A stretch of DNA of 64,000 nucleotides from assembly GCF_016055185.1 (NCBI RefSeq), contig NZ_JAECVR010000004.1:124001-188000 (forward strand), written 5' to 3'. Every line of letters starts with the position of its first letter. Positions within the stretch are counted from its first letter, which is position 1. The position numbers were made by a program, and so were the translations under genes. The notes beneath the pieces are model-generated. The model was not told the origin of the DNA, made no database searches, and was given only the letters and a program-made list of their open reading frames with translations. This stretch comes from Paenactinomyces guangxiensis. GTDB taxonomy: Bacteria; Bacillota; Bacilli; Thermoactinomycetales; Thermoactinomycetaceae. Of this stretch, positions 46,102 to 53,535 are shown one piece after another.

Positions 46102-46110
46102 GTGATTCAA

Positions 46111-46156
46111 AAAAAGCGGCAACCCTGTCTTTACCGGGACGAGGGTGTCGCTTTTT
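46111..46156. terminator. Bidirectional terminator yuzB/mqnE-like
   Basis: AAAAAGCGGCAACCCT (46111-46126) pairs with AGGGTGTCGCTTTTT (46142-46156) with one mismatch. Confidence 0.85.
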
Positions 46157-46166
46157 AAATCATGAC

Positions 46167-47264
46167 TTAATAAACTTTAATTTCATTGTAGAAAGTATCT
46201 CGTTCGACCGGAACACGGTTTGCCCCTTTGATCAGCCAGACAAGCTCGTCAATGGTGAGTGCCGTTTGTGTCAGTGCTCCGGCGGCATGACTGATCCGCT
46301 CTTCAACCAGCGTTCCATGGAGGTCTGAAGCGCCAAACTGCATCGACAGCTGGGCCAATTGGGTACCGATATTAATAAAGTAAGCTTTAATGTGCGGGAA
46401 GTTATCCAGCATTAAGCGGCTGATGGCAATGGTGCGCATATCATCCATCGCTGAAGTGCGGCGGCGGATCGAAGCATTGACACTCCGCGGTTGAATCGCC
46501 AATGGAATGAAGACCAAAAAGCCATTGGTCTCATCTTGCAGTTCACGGACCCGGATCATATGAATCAACCGCTCTTCAAGTGTTTCAATCGAACCGTACA
46601 GCATGGTGGCATGGGTTTTTAAACCAAGGTTATGAGCGATGCGGTGCGCTTCCAACCATTGGTCTGTGCTTGCTTTATCCGGACTCATCTTTGCGCGGTA
46701 CCGCTCGGTCAGAATTTCCGCCCCACCGCCGGGCATGCTGTCCAGACCGGCATCAATTAACTCTTTTAAAACAGCTTCCATCGACCGGCCCGTCATTCGG
46801 GCAAAAAATTCAATCTCCGCTCCGGTGTAAGCCTTAATGGTCACGTTGGGATAATGCTTTTTCAAAATGGAGATCGTATTCAAATAATAGTCAAACGGAA
46901 CCGTATGATTGTGGCCGCCTACAATGTGGAATTCACGGATTCCGTCGGTAAAGCGTTCCCCTACATATTCAAGCACTTCATCCGGTGTCATGGTATAAGC
47001 GCCGTCTTCACCGGGACTGCGGCGGAATCCGCAGAAAGCACATTTTGCTTCACAGACATTGGTCGGATTGATATACATATTTTGGATAAAATAAACACGA
47101 TCCCCGTTCTTTTTCAGGTTGACCTGGTTTGCCAGTTGGGCGATGGTAAGGAGATCGGGTGAATGATAAAGGGTCAGTCCGTCTTCCAGGGTTAAACGCT
47201 CCCCATGTTGCACTTTTTCTACGACCCGTGACAGTTCATGGTCCAATGTGGTTGGAAAAGACAT
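46167..47264 (-). CDS. Radical SAM protein, divergent MqnE paralogue
   Basis: A 365-residue radical SAM enzyme of the MqnE/MqnC/CofH group. The cluster motif is CEAKCAFC (C-x3-C-x2-C), followed by HIVGGHNHTVPFDYY and DSMPGGGAEI. It is closer to MqnE than to MqnC in HIVGG and in the KAYFINIG region, but where MqnE has HPENT it reads QPRSVN, so substrate contacts differ. It follows an authentic-looking mqnE by 26 nt in the same operon. It could be a specialised aminofutalosine synthase or a related menaquinone step. GAGAGGAGA precedes ATG 47264. Confidence 0.75.
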   Translation of the reverse strand: MSFPTTLDHELSRVVEKVQHGERLTLEDGLTLYHSPDLLTIAQLANQVNLKKNGDRVYFIQNMYINPTNVCEAKCAFCGFRRSPGEDGAYTMTPDEVLEYVGERFTDGIREFHIVGGHNHTVPFDYYLNTISILKKHYPNVTIKAYTGAEIEFFARMTGRSMEAVLKELIDAGLDSMPGGGAEILTERYRAKMSPDKASTDQWLEAHRIAHNLGLKTHATMLYGSIETLEERLIHMIRVRELQDETNGFLVFIPLAIQPRSVNASIRRRTSAMDDMRTIAISRLMLDNFPHIKAYFINIGTQLAQLSMQFGASDLHGTLVEERISHAAGALTQTALTIDELVWLIKGANRVPVERDTFYNEIKVY

Positions 47265-47290
47265 GGATTGTTCTCCTCTCAGTCAAAAAC

Positions 47291-48403
47291 TCAAACATAT
47301 CTTTTTATTTCTCTATATAAAGTGTCTCTTTCCACAGGTATGCGTCCTGCTTCACGAATCATCTCGATAAAGTCCTGCTTGGGCGTCATCTGTTTTGTTT
47401 TTGCCCCGGCTGCATGGACAATCTGTTCTTCCATAACCGTGCCATCGAGATCATCAACCCCGAATTGCAGGGAAACCTGGGCTAACTTCAGGCCGATCAT
47501 CATCCAGAAAGCACGGATATGTGCAAAGTTATCCAGCATAAGACGGGCGACAGCCAATATTTTCAGATCATAGATCCCTGTTGTCTGTTTCCCGTGCAAC
47601 CCGAATTCATCCGCCAGCCTGGTATTCTCCGGGTGAAAAGCAAAGCCAAAAAAGGCATCAAATCCGCCGGTTCGGTCCTGATGCTCACGCAAACGGATCA
47701 GGTGATCAATCACATGCTCAGGCTTCTCAATATGCCCATACAAAATGGAAGCATTGGATCTCATCCCTAAGCGGTGCGTGATTTCGTGAATTTCAAACCA
47801 TCGTTTGGCATTTGTTTTATGACCGGAAATAATTTTACGGATTTCCGGGTCAAAGATTTCTGCCCCCCCGCCCAAAATCGAACCTAAGCCGGCTTCTTTC
47901 AGGCGAAGGATGGTCTCTTCGACGCTCATTTTGGAAACACGCGCCAGATAATCAATTTCTACAGCTGTGAAAGCTTGCACATGAATGTTCGGATTATACT
48001 TTTTGGCAATGTGAATCATATCCTCGTAATAAGAAAAAGGCAGCTTCGCATTGACCCCGCCGACAATATGTAACTCGGTAAAGTTTTGAGTTGCCATCTG
48101 CTTGCATTTTTCCTCAATCTGTTCCAGGGACAGCGTATACGAACGAGGATTGTCCGGCTTTAAGCCAAACGCACACAGCTTGCAGTCCAAATAGCAGACA
48201 TTCGTATAATTGAGGTGCGTATTCACGATGAAATAAACATGATCCCCATTCTTGCGTCTGCGGACGAGATCAGCCATCTGGCCGATGGCAAGGAGATTGT
48301 TTGACTTTAACAGGCGTACACCGTCTTCAAACGAAAGCCGCTCCCCCTGTTCCACTTTCTCCCTGATATCGTCCAAAGTGTCTGTCGTGTGTGTGGTCGT
48401 CAT
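47291..48403 (-). CDS. mqnE: Aminofutalosine synthase MqnE
   Basis: A 370-residue radical SAM enzyme: CYLDCKLCAF cluster motif, HIVGGVNAKLPFSYY, VQAFTAVEIDY, GSILGGGAEIF and FHPENTRLAD, all typical of MqnE, which joins the adenosyl radical of SAM to 3-(1-carboxyvinyloxy)benzoate in the futalosine route to menaquinone. No mqnA, mqnB, mqnC or mqnD lies in the window. ATG 48403 has AAGGGAG 9 nt upstream; the longer frame to 48466 is unlikely. Confidence 0.82.
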   Translation of the reverse strand: MTTTHTTDTLDDIREKVEQGERLSFEDGVRLLKSNNLLAIGQMADLVRRRKNGDHVYFIVNTHLNYTNVCYLDCKLCAFGLKPDNPRSYTLSLEQIEEKCKQMATQNFTELHIVGGVNAKLPFSYYEDMIHIAKKYNPNIHVQAFTAVEIDYLARVSKMSVEETILRLKEAGLGSILGGGAEIFDPEIRKIISGHKTNAKRWFEIHEITHRLGMRSNASILYGHIEKPEHVIDHLIRLREHQDRTGGFDAFFGFAFHPENTRLADEFGLHGKQTTGIYDLKILAVARLMLDNFAHIRAFWMMIGLKLAQVSLQFGVDDLDGTVMEEQIVHAAGAKTKQMTPKQDFIEMIREAGRIPVERDTLYREIKRYV

Positions 48404-48501
48404 CAAACAGACTCCCTTTCCCACTTTAAAATAAGAGATATTACGTAACCCTAAATAAAAAAACATCTGCCTGTTTCATTCTATCATAAAGGGTGATTAA
48501 A

Positions 48502-48609
48502 ATGAATCCGGAGGCAGGAATCGGTATTTATGATGAACTGATCCTCATTTCGGGAAGCAAAATGGGGTTCGATTCGTTAAATTTTTATGATGACAATCTT
48601 TTACATTGA
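48502..48609 (+). CDS. Candidate 35-residue protein
   Basis: ATG 48502 follows AAAGGGTGA at 5 nt and opens 35 codons starting MNPEAGIGIYDELILISGSKMG and ending at TGA 48607. It lies divergent to mqnE in a gap of about 400 nt with no other gene. No homologue is recalled; the ribosome site is the only support. Confidence 0.35.
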   Translation: MNPEAGIGIYDELILISGSKMGFDSLNFYDDNLLH

Positions 48610-48807
48610 TGATGATGATTGTTTTAATATGTCCTGTTAATCAGTGAATAAGTGTCTAAAAAAAATATCTGATTGAATAATTTGTAAAAAATACTCCTTT
48701 TCTTCCAGTTGTTGACAGTGTATACTACTAATAATAACAGGGATATTCGAACAAATGTACTCTTTTTTATCCAGGAGAGCGGGTCAGATAAAGGAGGAGG
48801 GTCCCCC

Positions 48808-49047
48808 TTGTGGAGATGGATGTTAAAGGAGAAGATGGAAGCGGTCAGACGGAAAATGGAGGAAGCGGCAAAGGTTTTGGGATTGGGTCACCCAAAAGTA
48901 TACCAGTTAAGCCGTGAATTGGATCAACTTCATAACCAGTGGGAAAAGGAATGTGCCCGGAGAAAATCAGAGAAAATCTACCGCATTCATCCCCATGCTT
49001 CACAGACGAAAGAAAGGGCGCAGATCAAAATGTATAACGTCGGTTGA
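48808..49047 (+). CDS. Spo0E-like aspartyl-phosphate phosphatase
   Basis: A 79-residue two-helix protein of the Spo0E family: MEAVRRKMEEAAKVLGLGHPKVYQLSRELDQLHNQW. The family signature SQELD is SRELD here. Such proteins dephosphorylate Spo0A-P and delay sporulation. TTG 48808 is chosen because AAAGGAGGAGGG ends 6-10 nt upstream; ATG 48820 is an alternative. The C-terminal tail is basic and variable, as usual. Confidence 0.78.
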   Translation: MWRWMLKEKMEAVRRKMEEAAKVLGLGHPKVYQLSRELDQLHNQWEKECARRKSEKIYRIHPHASQTKERAQIKMYNVG

Positions 49048-49078
49048 ACAGGCACAGGCCGCTTGTTAACTGCCCGGG

Positions 49079-49108
49079 TTGTATCCCAAACCTGTTCCCC
49101 TGTATACT
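49079..49108 (+). promoter_or_regulatory. Promoter of HesB-type gene
   Basis: TTGTAT (49079-49084), 18 nt, TATACT (49103-49108). Confidence 0.45.
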
Positions 49109-49135
49109 ATATATAGAAAAGGAAGGTGACAGAGG

Positions 49136-49492
49136 ATGATCACAATCACTGAACGGGCAGCTTTAAAAGTAAAGGACATGCTGGCCGAGCAGGATCAACC
49201 GGACAAACTATACCTCCGCGTCGGTGTGCAACACGGAGGTTGCAGCGGATTCTCATATAGCATGGGCTTTGATGACGAGAAAAAAGAATCAGATACTGAA
49301 CTCCATCTTCATGGTGTCAAAGTTCTATTAGATAAAGAAAGCCAGCCATTGTTAAACGGTACGGTCATTGACTATAAGGAGTCCATGATGGGTGGCGGAT
49401 TCAGCATCGAAAACCCCAACGCAACCGTCACCTGCGGCTGCGGATCTTCCTTCCGAACGGCAACAGCTGCCGGAAAACCGGAAGATTGTTAA
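49136..49492 (+). CDS. yutM: HesB/IscA-type Fe-S carrier
   Basis: A 118-residue A-type Fe-S protein. The three cluster cysteines are in GGCSGF (near 36) and CGCGSSF (near 101), with the DYKESMMGGGFSIENPNA stretch between. It passes clusters to apo-proteins, likely with the scaffold YutI. AAGGTGA lies upstream. The C-terminus is extended by TATAAGKPEDC, an extra Cys. Confidence 0.9.
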   Translation: MITITERAALKVKDMLAEQDQPDKLYLRVGVQHGGCSGFSYSMGFDDEKKESDTELHLHGVKVLLDKESQPLLNGTVIDYKESMMGGGFSIENPNATVTCGCGSSFRTATAAGKPEDC

Positions 49493-49573
49493 GGTTTTTG
49501 AGTGATAGATATCAAGAGGTAGCGCAGGGTTCATGATCCTTCGTTTTAACGATTCAACTTGCGATTAGCGGCT

Positions 49574-49622
49574 AATCCCGCCTCCCGTGGGCTGGTCATC
49601 AACCATGGAGGCGGGATTTATT
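49574..49622 (+). terminator. Terminator after yutM
   Basis: AATCCCGCCTCC (49574-49585) pairs exactly with GGAGGCGGGATT (49607-49618), followed by TATT. Confidence 0.8.
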
Positions 49623-49720
49623 ATGTGCAAAACCGGAGTGGGAACTGAAGAAAGATGAACCGGATACAGCTTAAAGCATCCGGGCTTTATTTGAACAACA
49701 CTTTCACCTTCCGTAAAACT

Positions 49721-50311
49721 CTAAGGCCGGGCCGACCATGGCTCCACGGTTCCAACAGTATAATGTGATTTACCGGATTCAATTGCCTTTAGAACACCCT
49801 GGCTGATTTCTTGATTGGTTAACCAGCGGGATTTGTTATTCTCCAAAATAAATCCTAAAACCACTTCATGATACTGAATGTTGGGGTAAGCTGTAAAACG
49901 CGCTCTTCTGTGATTTTCCGTCTTCTGTTGCGAGGGATCAGCCGCCCTGCTGCCAAGCACATGATAGAACCTGCAGGGAGATGTCTTTCTTCCGGCTATC
50001 TCTGCGATCAAACAGGGTGCCTCGGGGGAGGTTTGATGAACCCAGACGACAGCTAAATCGATCGGGCCATAAAGCCGGATTGCAGATTCCAGGGAAGAAC
50101 GCAAATGAGCAAGGTTGTGATAGTCGAGAGAAACGGGATGGATGTTGCAATTGGCAGAGCGGGCAGCTGTGACGAGAGAAACTAACCTCTGCTCATTCCT
50201 TGCGACTACAGTTACCGAGTGGCTTCTGTCGGCAAGTGCTAACGATACATCTCGTAACATTCCTGTTCCGCCGATGACCAGAGAGTGATGAAATATTTTG
50301 ATTTCATCCAT
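49721..50311 (-). CDS. SDR-type NAD(P)-binding protein
   Basis: A 196-residue protein with the N-terminal Rossmann motif VIGGTGMLRDVSLALADRSHSVTVVARN. The rest is short for an SDR and has no Y-x3-K pair in the normal place (RFYHVLGS instead), so it is an atypical or non-catalytic member; similar short proteins in Bacilli are annotated as short-chain dehydrogenases. ATG 50311 has GGAGG 7 nt upstream; the frame to 50383 is rejected. Confidence 0.7.
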   Translation of the reverse strand: MDEIKIFHHSLVIGGTGMLRDVSLALADRSHSVTVVARNEQRLVSLVTAARSANCNIHPVSLDYHNLAHLRSSLESAIRLYGPIDLAVVWVHQTSPEAPCLIAEIAGRKTSPCRFYHVLGSRAADPSQQKTENHRRARFTAYPNIQYHEVVLGFILENNKSRWLTNQEISQGVLKAIESGKSHYTVGTVEPWSARP

Positions 50312-50434
50312 AAAATCGCCTCCGCTGTAGAATGGATCTGTAAAAAATAGAGATGCCAAAAGTGACGCGGGAGAAAACCTCATGTTAGTAAATCTATTGG
50401 TATGATGGTTCTATGAATTTATTATATATTAACA

Positions 50435-50669
50435 TTATTTTCTAATGTCTTGACTAAACAGTTTGGTTAAAGAGGTACTGGCTATGTTTCGACTCATCCA
50501 GACACACAGTGCAACCATCAGGTTATGAGCACCATATTTACTCGCTCTTTGTACAAAGCCCGTCTGTTTTGCCAACTGTTCAAGAGAAGAATTGGATAGA
50601 TGTCTTTGCAGCTCTTTGGCATACAGATGAAGCTCTTGATGAATGGGGGATACTCACTAAAAATGCCAT
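50435..50669 (-). pseudogene. IS4-family transposase N-terminal remnant
   Basis: From GTA 50653 to TAA 50435 the minus strand reads HQELHLYAKELQRHLSNSSLEQLAKQTGFVQRASKYGAHNL and LCVWMSRNIASTSLTKLF, the N-terminal domain of IS4/IS231-type transposases. The proper start is out of frame (ATG 50669) and everything after the first 70 residues is missing. No terminal repeats seen. Confidence 0.6.
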
Positions 50670-50873
50670 CCTTTCTTAATGTCTTTATAAAGAATAGCGT
50701 TTTTTCTAATGCTGTGAGTATTCTATTTTCTTAATTTGATGGCGATGTACAGTGACCCCAAAGAGGGATGATCGGGATATCCTTCTTCGAATCGTTCCAT
50801 AAACCTTGGTACGCCCCAGGGTATTCAACCATATACTAACCCGACATCCAGATAACGGGGAGTGATGATCTAA

Positions 50874-51365
50874 ATGTATCCATATGTTTATCATCCATCG
50901 ATTTGGCATCCTGGACCAATGCGGGCCTATACGTTGGGAAAATGGGGAGACTCTGGGGAAGACCCGGATTTGATCCAAGACATCGCCAAGGCGATCAGCG
51001 GTCAATACAACGCTATTGCCTGTTACGAGAAATTGTCCCGGTTGGCTCCCACGAAAGAAGAGCGGCGACAGATCATGGAGATTCGTCAAGACGAGATCAA
51101 CCATTACCGGGAATTTAATCAGATCTACGTCCGTCTGACCGGGCAGCAACCTCAGATCACGGCGGAACCCTGTCCGGATGACTACAAGGAAGGACTGGAA
51201 TTCGCCCTGAAAGATGAACAGACAACAGTAGATTTTTATTTAGATATCGCCGACAAAGCCCGGGACCCCGCCATCAAAAAAGCGTTCACCCGAGCCGCCC
51301 ACGACGAACAAAACCATGCCGTCTGGTTCCTTTATTTCTGGACAAAACATTGCTGCTGCAGGTGA
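50874..51365 (+). CDS. Ferritin-like domain protein
   Basis: A 163-residue four-helix protein with di-iron type ligands: QYNAIACYEKL, RQDEINHYREF and AAHDEQNHAVWF give the E-x2-H pairs of the ferritin/rubrerythrin superfamily. The N-terminus is Tyr/Pro/His-rich and the C-terminus is HCCCR, unusual for the family and possibly metal-binding. Function unknown; iron or oxidative-stress roles are typical. GGGGAG lies upstream of ATG 50874. Confidence 0.75.
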   Translation: MYPYVYHPSIWHPGPMRAYTLGKWGDSGEDPDLIQDIAKAISGQYNAIACYEKLSRLAPTKEERRQIMEIRQDEINHYREFNQIYVRLTGQQPQITAEPCPDDYKEGLEFALKDEQTTVDFYLDIADKARDPAIKKAFTRAAHDEQNHAVWFLYFWTKHCCCR

Positions 51366-51368
51366 AAG

Positions 51369-51420
51369 CACACGTAATAAAGAACCTCTGTCGTCCGACA
51401 GGGGTTCTTTATTACGTGTG
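51369..51420. terminator. Very long hairpin terminator
   Basis: A 24-bp stem (51369-51392 with 51397-51420) with one T-G pair and a 4-nt GTCC loop. It directly borders the group II intron remnant. Confidence 0.75.
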
Positions 51421-51424
51421 CCCG

Positions 51425-51566
51425 GCATGGGCGTAGTCTGAAAGTCCCGAATGGTGAAGGTAGCAGTAGCCATTAGCTTAAGGCAAGGGTGTCCGCTTGC
51501 GAGGCAGAATGAGCAAATCTAGGTCTGAGGAACACGAACCTCATACGAGGCTAACAGCTATTAATT
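51425..51566 (+). mobile_element. Group II intron 5' domain remnant
   Basis: The stretch GGTGAAGGTAGCAGTAGCC (near 51455), AAGGCAAGGGTGTCCGC (near 51482) and GTCTGAGGAACACGAACCTC, ATACGAGGCTAA (to 51552) is the conserved sequence upstream of the reverse-transcriptase gene in many bacterial group II introns. No intron-encoded protein or 3' domain V/VI follows; a fragment of another gene comes directly after. Confidence 0.6.
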
Positions 51567-51572
51567 CTGGCA

Positions 51573-51728
51573 TCTTTAGATAAGGAAACCGGAGAGCTTG
51601 ATCTAACGTCATTTGATCTGGCTGACCCAATCAAACAGTTCTTATTTATGACAGAATGGCAATGGCGTGAAAAAGACCTGGCTGCTAAAAGCAATGGGTG
51701 CAAAAACATATTATTTCTTAAATATTAA
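51573..51728 (+). pseudogene. Gene fragment after the intron remnant
   Basis: An open frame with no start reads SLDKETGELDLTSFDLAD, PIKQFLFMTEWQWREKDLAAK and stops at 51726. It looks like real protein (acidic, amphipathic), perhaps the end of a gene interrupted by the intron. Family not recognised. Confidence 0.35.
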
Positions 51729-51837
51729 TATTTTAAACAAAAATTAAACAATTTAGTATTTAGAATATAATTTCTATTATGTATAATGTTAATATACACA
51801 ATTAAAACAATCCTTGATTGGCCTCATTTTTCGTGCA

Positions 51838-51985
51838 GGGAGGTGAATCCGTTAAGGGAAACGAATAACTATATGGCAAGATATGGTGTTTGACTATTGC
51901 ACAAGCGGCAAAACAGTATAGGTTAAAGAGGCAGGATTCTTTAGCTTTTCCAGGGGTTTATCCGTTTTCCGTAACGGTTGATATG
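51838..51985 (+). promoter_or_regulatory. Structured leader: Shine-Dalgarno and ATG bridged by a hairpin (second copy)
   Basis: GGGAGGTGAAT is followed by CCGTTAAGGGAAACG (51849-51863), which pairs with CGTTTTCCGTAACGG (51963-51977) apart from one A-G mismatch and one G-T, followed by TTGAT and ATG 51983. Compared with the leader at 20428-20556, several stem positions differ while pairing is kept. Confidence 0.6.
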
Positions 51986-52873
51986 GGTACCCATTTACAT
52001 CGCTTAGCCGTCATCATTTTCTTCACATTTGTTGGGGTCAGAATCCTGGGCAGCGGTGAAGTTTATGCTGCTGATGGAGGCGGTTTTAATGTACCCCGGG
52101 TCAACGACGATTTCACCAAGGTTAAAGAAGCTCCGGCACCGAAGGCCTCCAATTCCTCGGGAGGTTGGTGGGAAGACGTTAAGAAATGGGTTTATGAAAA
52201 TATCGGCGGTGGTTCCGATGAAAAGACACCGGAACATACTTCCATCATTGATGCCGCTTCAAAAGTAAAAGCAGATTCTGAATCGTGGACGTTTTGGGAT
52301 GCTGTTTGGACCAAAACCTTTGGTGGAGACGACTATATGCATGAATATAAGAGCGATTGGGTCAAAGCAAATAAAGTTGTCATTTTAGAAGCAGCAAAAA
52401 AATACGATATACCACCCGAATTGTTGGCAGGTGTTGCATATATTGAAGTGGGTGGGTCGCCATTAGCAGAAGATGATGTAGCTTTTATGTGCCGCAGCAT
52501 GTTCATCTGCTCAGGGAATAAAGATAAAACCTCTTTTGGCTACATGAGCATTCAAGTAGAAACAGCTGCAAAAGCATTGGGATATGACTATTCAAAACTG
52601 AGCAATAATCAGAGGGCTGAAATCATCGATTCTCTAAAAGACCCTAAACAAAGTATTTTTATCGCTGCAAAAGTCTTATCCGATTGGAGAGATCACGATT
52701 TTCCGGGTGTAAAGGGATCAGAACTGACAGTGGAACAAATAGAAATGCTGGGTGCAAGATATAATGCCGGCCCAAATGTGAAGGGAGGAAACGAGTTTGA
52801 GAGCGGTCCGGGCGGATCATATGGCAAGTATATTTCCGGTCGCATCAATGATTTGCGTCAGATGCTAAAATGA
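51983..52873 (+). CDS. Secreted lysozyme-like (SLT-fold) protein
   Basis: A 296-residue protein whose N-terminus is homologous to that of the toxin at 20554: signal VIIFFTFVGVRILGSGEVYA, then VPRVNDDFTKVKEAPAPK and a Trp-rich linker. From about residue 125 it has a lysozyme/transglycosylase-like domain: YDIPPELLAGVAYIEVGGSP with the probable catalytic Glu, SFGYMSIQVETAAKALG, and GARYNAGPN. It probably cuts peptidoglycan. A TTG at 51890 extends the frame but has no ribosome site. A small membrane protein follows after a terminator-like hairpin. Confidence 0.75.
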   Translation: MGTHLHRLAVIIFFTFVGVRILGSGEVYAADGGGFNVPRVNDDFTKVKEAPAPKASNSSGGWWEDVKKWVYENIGGGSDEKTPEHTSIIDAASKVKADSESWTFWDAVWTKTFGGDDYMHEYKSDWVKANKVVILEAAKKYDIPPELLAGVAYIEVGGSPLAEDDVAFMCRSMFICSGNKDKTSFGYMSIQVETAAKALGYDYSKLSNNQRAEIIDSLKDPKQSIFIAAKVLSDWRDHDFPGVKGSELTVEQIEMLGARYNAGPNVKGGNEFESGPGGSYGKYISGRINDLRQMLK

Positions 52874-52900
52874 TGATTGCTGTTAAATGGGGGATTGCCA

Positions 52901-52938
52901 GGAGCTCTTCTAAAATGAGCTCCCAGACTTTCTTTTTT
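52901..52938 (+). terminator. Terminator-like hairpin
   Basis: GGAGCTC (52901-52907) pairs with GAGCTCC (52917-52923), then CAGACTTTCTTTTTT. It may reduce read-through into the small membrane gene. Confidence 0.65.
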
Positions 52939-52960
52939 GTACAATCGGGAGGAAGGGTAA

Positions 52961-53263
52961 ATGGATAAATCGAGAAGTACTTTAAAATTAAGTATAGTTA
53001 TACTGCTCGTTGTTTTTTCAATATTTTTCATGTTTTTTAGCTTTGTGGCAAATATATACAAATATGAGTGGGCCCATGATCCTCAGCTGGCAAAAATAGC
53101 AGATCCGGATGCTTTAGCATCGGCAAAAATATATGCCATTCTCAGTATGATTGCTATTTTGCTTGCATATATCTTAAATCGGAAATCAAAAGTCTTATTG
53201 ACTGTTTTTATCGCTTTTACGGCTCTGAATCTTTTCAGAATCATTCAATTGTATTTGCTGTAG
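52961..53263 (+). CDS. Small three-TM membrane protein
   Basis: A 100-residue protein with TMs at about 10-32, 55-70 and 77-98 and a polar loop KYEWAHDPQLAKIADPDALASAK. Not recognised. Following the lysozyme-like gene on the same strand behind GGAGG, it could protect the producer or help release the enzyme, which is inference from position alone. Confidence 0.6.
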   Translation: MDKSRSTLKLSIVILLVVFSIFFMFFSFVANIYKYEWAHDPQLAKIADPDALASAKIYAILSMIAILLAYILNRKSKVLLTVFIAFTALNLFRIIQLYLL

Positions 53264-53352
53264 TCGTTCTGCAAAACCCGGCGGCCTTTTTAAACATTTG
53301 ATCTGATCTGCGCGGAAAACTTGAACATTGTGAAGCGTTTATGAAAATAATC

Positions 53353-53403
53353 AAACCCCCGTCTCTGTACTGTGATTCACGACCTAAAGGAGACGGGTTT
53401 ATT
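53353..53403. terminator. Terminator
   Basis: AAACCCCCGTCTC (53353-53365) pairs with GAGACGGGTTT (53390-53400), then ATTATG. Confidence 0.65.
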
Positions 53404-53535
53404 ATGGGGAAAATAAGAACAGTCGTATTTACCCTGAAAAGAAGCTCACCTACATCGCTTGAACCCTCTAAATCCATCGCTGATCAAAGTGTCAGTGAAC
53501 GATGTCAACCCTCAAACAAACCGTTTGAATTTCTA

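Noticed and set aside
50706-51149. 147-codon minus-strand ORF
   Set aside because: It is antisense to the ferritin-like gene, has no ribosome site and no recognisable domain.
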